A stretch of DNA of 64,000 nucleotides from Pontederia crassipes (taxonomy: Eukaryota; Streptophyta; Magnoliopsida; Commelinales; Pontederiaceae): positions 65,850,696 to 65,914,695 of the forward strand of contig CM060188.1 of NCBI GenBank assembly GCA_030549335.1, read 5' to 3'. Within the stretch, counting starts at the first letter, position 1. Each line of letters starts with the position of its first letter. A model generated the notes under the pieces. That model searched no databases. It saw only the letters and a list, made by a program, of their open reading frames with translations, and had not been told where the DNA came from. Positions 34,561 through 47,287 of the stretch are shown piece by piece. Both the position numbers and the translations under genes were made by a program.

Positions 34561-34566
34561 GTGCAT

Positions 34567-35350
34567 GGAGTAGTATTCTTGTTAGCTTTTGCTTTGTTGA
34601 ACTTTGTCACTACTTTGGAACAAAGTTATTGTTTGAGTTTTTCTGACTATGGTTTGTTTGGGAATGCAATATACTTTTTAGCATCTCTTTCTCCCATATC
34701 TATTGAGTGAGATTTAAATGAATGTGGACTTAGAGTCACTCGATTGTGGAATCTTTTAGATAAACTGAGTTGTAATGCATTTTATATAATCATTCAAAGA
34801 ATGTTTATGTAAACTTTCTTTGAGTATTTTAGTGTTAAAATAGAGAGGTCATCTGGTCGTAATCCTATGCTTTATTTTTTCGGCCGTAAAAAAATTTAGA
34901 ATTGAATTGATTTTTAGAATTGATTTGTCACAGAAATTTATGTGAATTGATTTTATTCTAATAGTAAAGGAATACTTAGTAAACCATAACTCTTTCATAT
35001 TTGATATTTTAATCTTTTATATTTTCTCTAATAGGATCGCTTATTCTTATGTTATTTTTAAAATATTGGGAAGTCATCTTGTTTATAATTCACATCTACT
35101 TGTTTGACAAATTAGAATAAATAAAAAGTTCTCGTGAGATGGACATCATTTTTCACTTTTTTTCTGCCTTGTAGAAAATATGTATGCAGTCTTACACTGT
35201 ATTTTTTATGTTTAATTCTCCATTTTATCATATTTATATCTTTTGTAATTATTTATGTTATTAGAATTTTGTTAAATGTCAACAATGCTCTTATAATTAA
35301 AATTTGACTTCTAACTAAGACTAATTTTGAAGACGAAGACGTTGTCATTA
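34567..35350. other. Unassigned spacer
   Basis: Continuation of the CACTA target sequence. AT-rich, no gene or repeat family recognised. Confidence 0.4.
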
Positions 35351-36830
35351 GTGTAATGTCCTCGAAATATGCCCCACGACACATGTCGCCAATGAGTCCC
35401 CACATACACAATTTGATCAATGATTCATCCGCAAACTAATACAACACAATGGAAAACTTATTCAAAATATTGATGAAAGTCAATCAATATGAATACGATT
35501 GTGGAAACATAAAATTAATAAGGCACGCCATAATATAATATAACTAAAAGTCCAATATGATAACATCAAGTTGTGATAATCTAAAAATAATAGAAACAAA
35601 TATACGATATTGAATACGGCCCAATAATACAATACGACCCAAAGTCCACACAAAATGACATGATCATCAATGTTTCTCATAAGTAAGAACATAAGATCCA
35701 TAACATTCATAAATACATAATAAAGCTCATAGGTTTAATAAGTACATGATCATAATATATGATACTATAAAAGGGCACAATACAAAATGATCAACATTAT
35801 GTGAAAGTCACATCATGAGAATGCCACCAACTCATATCAATCCTGCATATATAATTTACAATTTAAAATACAAAACATAGCATTTCAATCATGTATCATA
35901 AGGCATGACATATCATTTTCATTCTATATGGAATGTCGTACATTCAATGATGGCAAGATAAGACTTAGCATACAATAGAAAATGTTAACTTTAAAAGTAT
36001 AGTATGATCTTATCTTGTTTATCCTTGAGCATACAACATCTTATGACAAGGGACACACATTGATTTACATACTTAATAATGCACATAATTAACATCTTAA
36101 TTTTTATGTCCCAAGTCATTAAATTTTAGTCATATCATATGACTTTCTCCATCTTCTTTATTTTTTTTTTTTTTACTTAAGATAACTTATTATATTGAAG
36201 ATTGAGAAGACCACGTCGATTCGTCAAACTTGACTAGTTAGGCCGTAAGAACCTTTTGTCCTAATAGAAATTTTAAACTATTTTTAGTGTAGACTTCATT
36301 TTGCCGAGAACTTTACACCTTTGCTAGCATGTGCAAACTTTCTTTTCCTACAATAAGTTACCTTCATCAATCCATCTTCTAATTATATTCATTAATACAC
36401 AGTCATTTTTATACATGTTTCAACTTTTAATCACCAAATTCGGTGATCCATGCAATTCGTGCCCAAGTGGGAGCAAAACAACAATCAATCATTAATAGAA
36501 CCCAAATAGTTATATAATAAACAATTCGCAATCAAATCAAGATATAAGTAACATAATTAAACTTCAACTACTATTCGTGAGGCCAACCCAAAGCTCCCTA
36601 CTGCTTCCAATGTTGCGCTACAGACTTACCCAATTGCGCTATGACCAAATCATAGAGAGCTAACAGAAGGATGCATTCTAACGCTACGTGACTTTTCTCT
36701 GTTCAGAGTCATCACACATGCGCTACTAAATTTTCTATAAAATATTTTTGCGAAATAAAATTTATTAAGTGTACAATATAAATAATAAATACGGAAGACT
36801 TTTCTCTATTATTTTCTCGCCATCAATCTC
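35351..36830 (-). mobile_element. Gypsy LTR-like fragment
   Basis: Begins TGTAATGTCCTCGAAATATG, like the LTR edge at 8967-8985 (TAATGCCCTCAAAATTCGG), and continues with AT-rich sequence of the same style (ACATAATAAAGCTCATAGG, TATGTCCCAAGTCATTAAA; compare 9781). The right edge is unclear and no primer-binding site or TSD was found. Orientation is inferred from the similarity. Confidence 0.45.
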
Positions 36831-37077
36831 TTTTTTTTTTCTTTTTGCTTTTACCTCTTCTCTCTCATATTCTCTCAGTTACTGTCCACCAACAAAACCA
36901 ACAGAAAGCCTATTTTAATTTCTTTCCTTGGGCAAAATGTCTTATTACTTTTTCTCCTCTCACCCTCTCGGTATTTACTGCCCTTTTTTTCTTTTTTTTT
37001 CCTCGACGCCGAACGTTGCATGAATCATCTTCTCGATTCTCTCTCTCCTTTAATTGTCTCTCAATTTCTCTTACTGT

Positions 37078-37908
37078 AATGCCCCCAAATCGACCCCTGC
37101 CACGTGGCGAAGACCAACCTGAAGGCGTTACAACATGCTATGACTTTGACCATCATGTTGACCATATCTTAGTCAAGAATCGAGACACGTCAGCGGAAGA
37201 AAGAAATAAAGAAAAGGATAACTTAAATATGCGGAAGTCTAAAAGTGGCTATATCATTGATAAGAAATAAAATAAGTTTTACATCATGAATCTAAAATGC
37301 GGAAGGTAAATGAAACTAATAAACACTCCAAAAAGCCCTATGGTTCATGTGTTGTCATATCCCTAGAGCTTCATCACCACACGCCTACTCCACCACATCA
37401 CTGACCTGGTCCTGTGAAAATTAGACACAGAGGAGGAGGTCCTCCCATAAGCTTTACAGCCTAGTGGAGAACCACATGATATACAATGTATGACATGAAT
37501 ATAATAATCAGTGATAAATAATCATGCTTAACTTGAACGTGAAAGGATACATGTATAGATCATAATAAGAATAATAATCAGACGATATCATGAATCATGA
37601 AAATCGAATGATGCTTGGTAAACTTGAAATCATGGCATACTTGACTTGACTTGAACATGCTTCTTGATCTTGGATTATTAATAGAAAAATTGGGGTGACT
37701 TTAGGTGTCTTTAATTCTTGGGGTATGCCGAGCAAACGATACGGCCTTGTGCGGGTCTGTGGGTGATCAAACCATGACCAAGGGAGCTACCCTTATCTTG
37801 CTGCACTTGGCTTGAACTAGCAACCCATTGTTAATTCAATTTAATTTTAATTTTAATTCAATTTAATTCGATTTACAATATTCAGAGTTATCCAATTCAA
37901 TCAACCCA
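37078..37908. mobile_element. Second LTR-like fragment
   Basis: Starts TGTAATGCCCCCAAATCGAC and has the GGAAG/CATAAATA-type LTR texture (AACTTAAATATGCGGAAGTC, CCTCCCATAAGCTTTACAG). It ends where a CACTA terminus begins at 37909. No partner LTR was found. Confidence 0.4.
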
Positions 37909-38115
37909 CACTACATGAAAACTGATGAATAGCGACACAATATAGCTTCTCATATGTAGGTGATGCTAAGTCAATGTCAAGAGCATCGCGATAGCGTCTA
38001 AGTGGAGTCACAACTATGCAACGCTAAGTGCCTCCCAATAGCATCACATTAGCGTTGACTTAGCATTTACAAGTTATCGATGCCAACTGCGATGCCTAAG
38101 GGACGCTACTTCGCC
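37909..38115 (+). mobile_element. Truncated CACTA end
   Basis: CACTACATGAAAACTGATGA followed by subterminal words (GATGCTAAGTC, GATAGCGTCTAAG, ACATTAGCGTTGAC, GGGACGCTACTTCG). It stops at about 38115 against a copia coding remnant, so only one terminus is present. Confidence 0.6.
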
Positions 38116-39210
38116 GTCATCTGTCATCCTTTGGAGTCTAGAACTCCTAACGATATTAGATTTTTCTTTAATTGCGGAACATGATAGACCTCTATCAATG
38201 TCCTCACTCGATTGTCATGAGTTCTGATCTGAATTGAGCTAATTCCAACTATTTTACAAGCTGTATCATTGCCCATGATAACATTTTCGTCATCGATCTT
38301 TTGATATGTCGACAACCACTCTCTATGTGGAGTCATATGATAGGAACATCCTAAATCTAGAACACAACTCTCCTCCAAACATCTCTGAACAGACACTGTG
38401 AGAGCCAAATCATCATCATTAGATTTGCTACTTTGGTGTAATACTGCATCAACCATGTCCTTATTCTTTTTCTTTGATGAATCCTTCTTTCACTAACCAG
38501 GTTCAGTAGTTGCATATGTCCTTCGGGTTGACATTCTTCTTCTCCGTCTTACCCTTCTTAGGGTTTACATAATGTTCCTTCTCTACAGTTGTTATCAACA
38601 ATGCGGCCTGAGTCTCCATAGTCTTGCCAAACGCCCTATGACGAAGTTCATAAGTATGTAAACTCGATCTTACTTCTTTCAGAGTAATTGTGTCTCTTCT
38701 TATGATAACAGATCGAACAAAAAATTTCGTATGAGAGAGGACTAGACACTAATAGAAGTAGGACAACATCTTCATTTTCAATCTTCAAATCTATTCGTAA
38801 TTCCATCAACGAAGTATTCATCAAATCAAGATGATTTTCCAAAGGGATACCTTCTTATATGCGGAGGGCGAACAAACGTTGCTTCAACAACAACTTGTTG
38901 GTCAGAAACTTGATCATGTAGAGACTCACAAGTTTGACCAGCTGTCATTTTTTCATTGGCGACTTCAATAATCACCTCATCCGTCAGGAACAACAGAATC
39001 ATAGAGTGCGCCTTCTCCTCTTGTGTTGCCAAATTTGCGAGGGCGATCTCTTTTTCTTTATCCTTCGACTCTTCTTCCTTTGATTTATTTTTCAACATGT
39101 TCGCAAGCGGCGCCTCCTTGTTGTTGTAGAAGTGCCCACATCTTGATCTGCCAGATACTAAAATTATTATGCCCTATGAATTTCTTGATCTTCACGTTGT
39201 GCGATGCCAT
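38116..39210 (-). pseudogene. Ty1/copia gag and protease remnant, minus strand
   Basis: From the start codon at 39208-39210 the minus strand encodes MASHNVKIKKFIGHNNFSIW, IKMWALLQQQG, then in another frame EKAHSMILLFLTDEVIIEVA (gag/UBN2 type), further gag (SLMELRIDLKIENEDVVLLL, 38842-38648), and the protease/pre-integrase start VLDLGCSYHMTPHREWLSTY (38360s) through LKKNLISLGVLDSKG. The motif normally DSGCSYHMT reads DLGCSYHMT, so the catalytic neighbourhood is altered. Frame changes occur near 39090, 38840 and between 38650 and 38460. Coding ends at 38116 where a CACTA fragment abuts; integrase, RT and RNase H are absent. Confidence 0.85.
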
Positions 39211-39248
39211 CTCTACATCTATTGGAGGATCAACAATGAAGCATCGTT

Positions 39249-39260
39249 CTAATAACAATT
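39249..39260 (-). other. Primer-binding site of copia remnant, degenerate
   Basis: The minus strand reads AATTGTTATTAGAAC next to the LTR end, a mutated form of the TTGGTATCAGAGC primer-binding site. Confidence 0.5.
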
Positions 39261-39662
39261 TGTTAGGATTTTTGCACAAGAGAAATTATACATCGCAAGA
39301 AAAATTGAGAAAGTTAAGGCCACGTAAAATTTTATTAGATGAAAAATAGAAGAGGATTACAAATAAGATTTCTTTTTGTTTAGACCCGTAGGGAGTTTAG
39401 ACACTCCATTTACAGATGATAGAAATTTTATACTGATTGATACTTTGGATTAATCCCTCAAAATTAGGACATCTATCTCGTGATAAGAAAATAAATCAAT
39501 TCTGAATCACATACAAAATACCTCGTAAAATTTTTGCCACCTTGATCCCCACCAGACTCGCCGACCGGACAACGAGAACCATGCGAGGGCGCCTTTTATT
39601 TCGGAGTGTTTTAGGGTCCAAATGGATTTCCAGTTGGCGTAGGATTCGAGGCATTATTAACA
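39261..39662 (-). repeat. 5' LTR of minus-strand copia remnant
   Basis: 402 bp with plus-strand ends TGTTAGGATTTTTGCAC and GAGGCATTATTAACA (TG...CA). It adjoins the primer-binding site and gag. No second LTR was found because the element is truncated at 38115. Confidence 0.65.
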
Positions 39663-40033
39663 TAATCTTTTTATTTTATTCTTTAGTTCATGATAATTTT
39701 TATTATTTTGTATTATCATAGTTTTTATTTATTTTATTATAAAATTATTTATTTTCTTAAGAAAAATATTTATTTGGATATGATTTCATCATAAACTATA
39801 ATAGTTTTAACATTTATTATTTCTTATCATTACCCTAACATTTGTTTTTGCAATTATTGAATATATTTCCAAGTGGGATCCTTCTAATAGGAGTGGGAAG
39901 GGTGGAGCCCTGAGTAAAAATTTTGGATGCATCCTATTTATAATTTAAATTAATTAATTTCATTTATTGAAATAATTGTCTTAATTTCTTTGGACATGAG
40001 TTATAATATGAGTAAATTTCTATTATTTGTAAA

Positions 40034-40088
<55 letters not shown>

Positions 40089-40760
40089 TCGTAGGGATTA
40101 AAATCAGGAGAACTTGTGAAATTTAAATAATTAAAATTCTTTCTTCTAATGATATTATATTGCCACTCGAGTACGTAAGCCAATCAATTTTTTTTATATA
40201 GACAATCATTCGATCTCTCTCTCATTCTCATCCTAAATTCTCAATAAATGGGTTCATCAGCAATCCTCCATCAGGATAGAGGTAGCAATGCACAATGTGA
40301 AGATCAACAAGTTCACAACATAATATAGTTTCAATCTCTATCAAAATAAGTTGTGAGCACTTTTGGGTGCTGCTTATGATGATTGTGAAGTACAAAAAGA
40401 AGGAAAAAGTCTCGAATGGCAAATCAAAAGACACCGATTTCAATGAGCTAATGGCACAAAAGGAGAAGACAATCTATGATCATCTTTGTATAACATATAT
40501 GGTTTTATTAAAGTTGCTAATAAAAAATAATTTCTAACATATCTATGTTGAAAATTTGAGTCTCTACGTGATAAAGTTTATGACTAACAAATTTCAAAAT
40601 CAAGAATGAAGATGTTGCCCTATTCTATTATTTCTCTTCAATTCACCCTATAAAAAATTTGTTCAGTTCAGTATCATTGGATAGACGTTACAATTTTAAA
40701 GAAGTAACATAGAGTTTGCACACTTGTAAACTTTGCTACAAGTCATTTGGCATATTTGTA
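39663..40760. other. AT-rich spacer, target of the chromovirus insertion
   Basis: Contains a long (TA)n run at 40035-40083. The last part before the insertion reads in frame as CKLCYKSFGIF and continues across the insertion (after 60051) with HYLNTKKDELKKKKNRH. This is vaguely like a decayed retrotransposon nucleocapsid, but too degraded to call. Confidence 0.4.
40035..40083. repeat. (TA)n microsatellite
   Basis: About 24 uninterrupted TA units. Frames through it give YIYIYI peptides only. Confidence 0.95.
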
Positions 40761-42119
40761 GGACATGTAAAACCCAGACCCTCTTTTAGCCTATAAAAAA
40801 GGAAAAAAATTATATGGTAATAAGGAAATCTTTCAAATTACGGGGCATTTTATATATATGGAAAAAATAAATTGTGGAATAAAAATTAAATAAAGAAAGA
40901 CCAATAAGAATTTGACAAGTTAAAAAAAACCTCTTTTTTTCCTTCTCTCTTCTCCCTCTTCCCTTCTCCCTCACGATTCTTATTTTCTTTTGTATGCCTG
41001 CAAACCACAAAACCCCAAATCACTGCTGCCCTTCTCTTCCTTGATGCCGGATCATCATCCGTCAGAAGGCTATCACGGAACTTGACATTCTCATCTAGTA
41101 GGTGTCTATAATCTCTAAAAACTTTTGGTTCGAGATGAAATTTTTGGTCTGCTGATGTGAAATCTGGATGGACATTGATTCAGGTTTTTGGTGCTTTAAG
41201 GTTGGTTGTTTTCATCTCTGCAACCCCCCTAAGTCTCATGTTCCTCCCCGCCTTCTTCTTCCCCAAATGAGCCTCCTGCAAATTGCAGCCACCCCTCTTT
41301 TTGCTGGTAGAATCACATAGTCGGAAGGTCAAGGTTTAACAAACCGGAAATTCACCCTAAAAGTTTTGGACATTTAGGAAAATTTCGCGTTGTTAGCCCA
41401 TTTGCCATACGTCATTTAATAGTGGAAGACTTGACAATTTAGAAAAAAATCATAATAAATAAAAACTTTATATTAATCAAATAGACTAATAATCTATAAA
41501 ACGTTAAATGCGTAAACTATTCATTACATCATTAGCCTCATTGTTCACCTAAAACCTTAGGACTTATTTAACCCATGTGCAACACTTCGTCATGAACTTC
41601 AGATGTCATACATTACTTAATCTTAGTTATCTGCATGGATCCAGAGTGCAGGGTTTCAAGTTAGCGCATGCATGCCATGCTATCCTATCACATGATACAA
41701 CATGTGATACATCATCATCATAATAACAATAATATATGAACATGCATGTCATGAACTATATCATAAACCTTATATGACAATACATCATGCTTACATTCAT
41801 TCATCATACAACATTCATATAACTTTAACAACATGTCATACCTGCTTTACTTCGGATCCATCATTTGCAGGTAGCATGCAATAGAAATATACATTTGATG
41901 CATGCATTTTATAACATATAATTAGACTTGCATTTAGGCTTATTTCGTGTAATTTATTCATAGCATGCATCTATTTTTACATTTATTTCTTTGAATTCTT
42001 TGAAGTAGTCATCTACCTCTAGTTGGTGTGATTTTGCAGAAATTATGAATAAAAATGGCGGAGGAACGGGGAAAAGAAGAATAACGTGAAATAGAGTCCA
42101 AATAGCTTCTGAAAAATGT

Positions 42120-42870
42120 CAATTAGCCTTCTTCACGGGCCATTATAGACTTATCATGACCGTTAAAGGTTCGTCCCATGCCCTGCAATGTGACACTCAT
42201 GACGCTCACATAACCAAATTGTAGAAGAAGAGGAATTTCACAGGTCGTTAATGTCGCCTCACAGGCTGTGAAATATGATTTAACACTCCAAAACTTCATC
42301 TTCATGACTCTGGCAGAAGCATAATAGTGATCTCACTAGCCATGAAGTACACCTCATGACCGTGAAGACCAAATATCACGCCAACCATTGCATTTCACAG
42401 ACCGAATAAATGCATGTTTCGGACGAAGACAACTTACGAGCCGTGAAGGATTTCTCATGGCCGTTACTGTGGATTCTCACGGATCACATGAGTTTCACGG
42501 CTCCTACAACGATCAGATATAGAGGAATTTTAACGGGCCGTGAGCAAAGAGCAATGGGCTATTACTTCCACCAGCAGATCTATCACTGGCCATTACATAA
42601 TAATTCACGGACATCATAGAAGATTTGGCATCAACGAATATCAACTAACGAGTTGTGACTTATTCCTAACGGGTTGATAAAAAAGCTTTAGATCGACATA
42701 TTACTCTTCACGGGCCGTTAGTACTTGCTCACCGACTGTGAAATTAGATGAAGCCGTGCGATCGAAGGAAATCAACGAATCACGGCCGTTAGAACTGTCT
42801 CACGCCCCGTGAAGGCTCCAGAAAATCCTAATTCGACTATGATTCGACCATTAGAACAATTTTAGAGGCC
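42120..42870. repeat. TCACGG(G)CCGTGA palindrome cluster in A2 LTR
   Basis: Numerous perfect or near-perfect dyads spaced irregularly by 20-70 bases, for example TCACGGGCCATTA, CATGACCGTTAAAGG, ACGAGCCGTGAAGG, AACGGGCCGTGAG and TCACGCCCCGTGAAGG. Confidence 0.75.
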
Positions 42871-43098
42871 GTGACACACACCAAATTCGACGCATAAACA
42901 AATTTTCAAAAGAATTCTCAACACACAAGGACTCCAACTCCTACCGTATGTCTTAAGGATCAATTGGAAATTAATTAGGCTAGAAATATTGGAGTATTAC
43001 AAGGCCAAACTTTCAAAACCAATGGGACTCTAAGTTTACCTTATTTCACATGGAAAATATTTTTGTTTGTTCCCAAATCATTTGGAAATTGGAGACCC

Positions 43099-43105
43099 TA
43101 TAAAA
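43099..43105 (+). promoter_or_regulatory. TATA box of A2 LTR
   Basis: ACCCTATAAAAAGAGACG, about 230 bases downstream of the palindrome cluster. Confidence 0.55.
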
Positions 43106-44474
43106 AGAGACGTTTGACAACCATAGATGATCATGCTAGGGCCTGCAACCACCGAAGCTTTCAAGCCAAGAACAAGTACTTTTGAAGGGTGAATGAGAAG
43201 ACTTCTGCGTAGTGGATCCATGCGAGGATTGTGCAACGGCTTGTCATCGTTTCTGCAGAGTTCTTCTTATTCTACAGTATGTTGGGATGATATTTTAGAT
43301 TTCCATGTTTTATCTATCTCTTGAAGTTTATTAGATTATTAGTTATAATTTTACCTATCTATTTTAGTTGAAAGAGTTTTACCGTAAATCAATTTCTGAT
43401 TTCTAGTTAATCAAATAATTAGTTTAGTTTTAATGAACATGATTGTTGTGCATAATACTTTTCTTTAGAATTTAATGATTTCTAAGATGATTATTGATTA
43501 TGTAGTGTTATCAATCCTTAATTCATTATTTTCTGTTTGAATCGATTCTTAACTTTATGTTGAAGCAATGCATGTCATAATCTAGTAGAATCCGTGCGGA
43601 ATATTAGATTGTGCGGCTGCATAAATTGACCTGTGCGGGCGATTGTGTAATTTAAGGATTACAATGCATTACATCTTAAGTTCAATATAACTGAAGGCAT
43701 ATCCATGCGAAATATTTTCAGGTTGTTAATGTTTTAAATAATTGATTTATCCATGCGAGAAATCATATCTTTAGTGTCCTTAATCCATCTGAAAACTAAA
43801 TATGAGCTTTACACTTATACATGATTTTATAGAAATTACATATTGTTCTTATCATTATACATCATCCTAAGGACCTACGCATCATTAGTTTTAGAACTTA
43901 CTTTTCTGTTATTTTTACTTTCTACACAACTTTTATCCCAAATTTTATGTCATCTCTTATTAGCCTCTGAGATTTGATAAATAAGTAAATTAGTTCTTCG
44001 TGGGATAGACAACCTATACTTTTTACTTTATTACTGAGCGATTAGTGCATTTGCTAATTCACTGTTATCAATTTTCGCATCAACATTCATATCATTCATC
44101 ACATACATAACGTATCATTTCATTTCACATTCTTCATAACTCCTTGATCCTTACTTTTTTACTTCTTTCATACTTTACATCCCTCGGGGTTGCTTTATAC
44201 CTTTGGAACTTCTTTCATTCTTCTGTTCTTTCTTTATTATGTGATCCCTTATCACATAATAACATCTTGACATTCATTCCATATCATAAGTCATACTTAG
44301 GACACACACATCATAATAGTGAGGGACTTTATTCATAATCATCTTTAGGAATACACAAACTTTATGATGAGGGACATTATTCCCTGAAAAGTACATACAT
44401 GTAGGACTTTACTTCTCAGGCTTAAGTCCCCTTGAAGAACATACATAAGTGTAGGATTTTATTTTCCATCTTTA

Positions 44475-44487
44475 CTTCTTCTTCTTC

Positions 44488-44562
<75 letters not shown>
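44475..44562. repeat. (CTT)n(CAT)n compound microsatellite
   Basis: About five CTT units followed by about 24 CAT units, inside G3 copy B. Copy A has only a few CAT units at the same place (about 15855). Confidence 0.95.
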
Positions 44563-44705
44563 TTAACCTTATTTCTTTGTTTTAACATCTTTGATTTGAA
44601 GTTAACTTCACTTTCATTCTTACTTTATCTTATGACATCTTTGATCTTAACATAGTTTAAAGAATCATATCACATCATCACATTGGCTAGCTAGGCCACA
44701 TCCTT

Positions 44706-44860
44706 AGGAACACACATCATAATAGTGAGAGACTTTATTCTAAGGAATACGCACACTATAATAGTGAGAGACTTTATTACGAGGAATATGCACTCTATAA
44801 TAGTGAGGGACTTTATTCTAGGGAATATGCACACTTTTTGATAAGGGACTTTGTTCCCTG
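44706..44860. repeat. Minisatellite of about 38 bp in G3 LTR
   Basis: Four units starting at 44706, 44743, 44782 and 44820, of the form AGGAATACGCACACTATAAT then AGTGAGAGACTTTATT. Single related units occur elsewhere in G3 copies (for example 19810-19840 and 20145-20170 in opposite orientation). Confidence 0.8.
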
Positions 44861-45002
44861 AGAAGCACATACACAAATGCACGACTTTATTTCGCGGGCT
44901 AAGGTCCCCTTGAAGTACACACATAGGTGCAGGACTTTGCTTCTAAACATTGATGAGTGATACATTCTTCAAATTTCATTCATTAACAAGATTTAGGGTT
45001 TT

Positions 45003-45027
45003 TTCCCCGACAACGGTGCCAAAAACT
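45003..45027 (-). other. Primer-binding site, tRNA-Asp type (Athila-like)
   Basis: The minus strand reads TTTGGCACCGTTGTCGGGGA immediately after the LTR terminus TGCATCA. Confidence 0.75.
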
Positions 45028-45729
45028 TGATGCAAAAACTGATAACAATTAAATGCTAGCAAGTGCACTAGTCACACAAGTTATAAAGTGTAATCAGTAG
45101 AGTGTCGAACCCACAAGAAATTAACTTACTTAACTAAACTAATTTTAGAGGCTAATAGGAAACGACATTTTCAGATAAAAGTGTGCAAAAAATAAAATAA
45201 CAAAAAAATAAAGACTAAAACTAAATTAATCTAATCTAATCTACTGATGCATAGGGCTTAGGATGAGAAAACAAATTGTAGACAAACTGAATTGACAAAA
45301 TATTGCAAGTTAGTTTCTAACGACGGATTAGAGTCTACTCAAATTATTGATTTCATCTAGGATCAATCAATCTATCTTAATTCAAATTAGATTAAGATTA
45401 TTCCATCATGGATCATAATCTAATCAAACCTACGATTAAGATGCATTAAAATGTAGTCTCTACACTATTAACATCCAGACAATGGTCATGTTTAATAGAC
45501 CGCACAACTAATATTCCATCAAGGATCTTGGGAGTTGTGATATGCAATACTTGGACTTAAAAGTCAAGAATCAATTTCATAGAAATCATGCAATCAAAAG
45601 TAACTACTCCTACAAGGATAATAACTAACTATTGAAGGAAATTAATCTATGAAAAAACATTAATAATAGCATGCATATTCGAAAAAAAACTTAACTATAT
45701 TCAATTATGAAATAAGGTTTAACAGTTTG

Positions 45730-47287
45730 TGATGCGTGTAGAATTGATTGCAAACGCTAGCAAGTGCACTACTCGCTCAAGTAGAGTTATCGTTCCCACG
45801 AGGACAAGAAATAATTAAGAACTTCTCTTGCTTATAACTTGAGAAAAGATAATAGTTTTTTATTGTGAAAATAAGATGAATAAATAATATAAAAATATGA
45901 TCAATGGAGTTTAAAAGTATAGATTTGATGAATTGGACTTATCTTGATTAATACCACTACTCATGTATGAATTCTTAAACAAAGGGCAATGAATAAATAA
46001 AGTAAAATTCTCAAATTGATTTAACCAATGTTTCAGGATTTAAATCCTATTTTGAAATCAATAAAAGGGAGTAATCCTTTTGGCGTTTAATATAATTTAT
46101 TCAATCTCAAAATGCATTCAATTGGAATATCAAGTTAAGGGTTTTCTTAAGTCACCTTAACAACAATACAATTAGGTCTCTTGCGATTTCTCCAAAAGTG
46201 GCATGTAAGAGAAAAATCAGAGAAAAAGCTTTAAAGAATCTTAAAACTTCCTTCCAGATAATAAAAAGATTCCAAAGAACGAATCTCAGACAACAATTAA
46301 TCAAATCATCAAACAATGCTATTAATCCAACAACTAATTGTACGAAAAATTCATAAAGAATATGGTTCAATCAAGAAAATCCTAAAGAACTACTCTAATA
46401 AACTAGATCACATCAATCTAATTAATGTTTCAAGAATAAGGATAGAGAACAAGAGGACTAACAAATCTCAAAATTCGAAACTACCTGTTATCCAATAAAA
46501 GCCTAAAATTCCTAATAATAAACAAAAAATCCCCTACACGATTTGTTACAAAATCTTTTTGACAAGCACCGAACCGGGATCACTAAATAATACTAATATA
46601 ATAGAAAAGAACTATCTCTTATGTATACTTTCCCCGATTCCATTGCTACCAACCACGGGCCTTCCTATTTCTACCGTCCTCTCTCGAGTTTTCGGCAAAA
46701 TTTCATTGTAGCCTCTGGATCATCTTCACCAAGCCTTCAACCTCTGAATTCTGCCCTCCAAAGATGCTCTTCCAGTTGATTTGGGGTCTCATTAAATAGT
46801 TTTTCTCGTAGCATGACTCAACAATCCGAAATCTTATAAAAAATGTAGATAAAAATGGCTTTAAAACTGCCTAACAGACCGCAGTCACGATCGTGAAAGG
46901 CTCTGTCACGGCTGTGACAGAAGGCTGTCAAGGCTGAAAAATACTTAGCCAATTTTTTTGTTGGAAATCTCTCTGTCACGGCGATGACAGAAACTGTCAC
47001 GGCTGTGACAATAACTTAGCCAAATTTCTGCTTGCAGGATCTTTCTATCACGACCATGAAAGGAAATGTCATGGCCGTGATAGTCTTCTGAGCTGTTTTA
47101 AGTGTTTTCTTGGCTTAATTTCGATGTTTTCTCATATTCTGTCATGAATACTTTCCAGACTTAGATGGAATTCAAATCTAAATAAAATTATATGAAAACA
47201 AATCAAAACTCCCCCTTTTCTAAACATAAAAACATTCTAAAATGCTAATCAAATTACCTAAACTAGTGCATGATTTTTCGTGCATCA
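45730..47287 (-). mobile_element. Solo Athila-type LTR, family A1, copy B
   Basis: 1558 bp, minus orientation, with ends TGATGCACGAAAAATCATGC and CTACACGCATCA, flanked by the perfect TSD GTTTG (45725-45729 and 47288-47292). It carries the TCACGGCCGTGA-like cluster at about 46875-47090. This is the innermost level of a four-deep nest. Confidence 0.92.

Larger units (their letters stand above)
26547..34563 (+). mobile_element. CACTA (En/Spm) DNA transposon, full length
   Basis: 8017 bp with terminal inverted repeats CACTACAAGAAAATGGGC on the left and GCCCATTTTCTTGTAGTG on the right, flanked by a perfect 3-bp TSD CAT (26544-26546 and 34564-34566), the CACTA signature. Subterminal regions (26560-26910, 27290-27510, 27960-28140 and 34210-34560) are dense in GACGCTA/TAGCGTC/GCGTCGC words, the expected binding sites of the TNPA-type protein. 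Two genes lie on the plus strand in the standard order, TNP2-like transposase then a TNP1/Transposase_24-like gene. Both are disrupted, so the copy is not autonomous, but intact termini mean it could be mobilised in trans. Confidence 0.93.
41896..44082 (+). mobile_element. Solo Athila-type LTR, family A2
   Basis: 2187 bp from TGATGCATGCATTTTATAAC to TTTTCGCATCA, flanked by the perfect TSD ACATT (41891-41895 and 44083-44087) inside G3 copy B. A TATA box is at 43099. Upstream of it, from about 42120 to 42870, are a dozen or more dyads of the type TTCACGGGCCGTGAAGG, CTCATGACCGTGAAG and TCACAGGCTGTGAAA. A relative in opposite orientation lies at 45028-48167. No coding region. Confidence 0.9.

Noticed and set aside
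40001..40183. YIYIYI hydrophobic peptide
   Set aside because: Translation of a (TA)n microsatellite.
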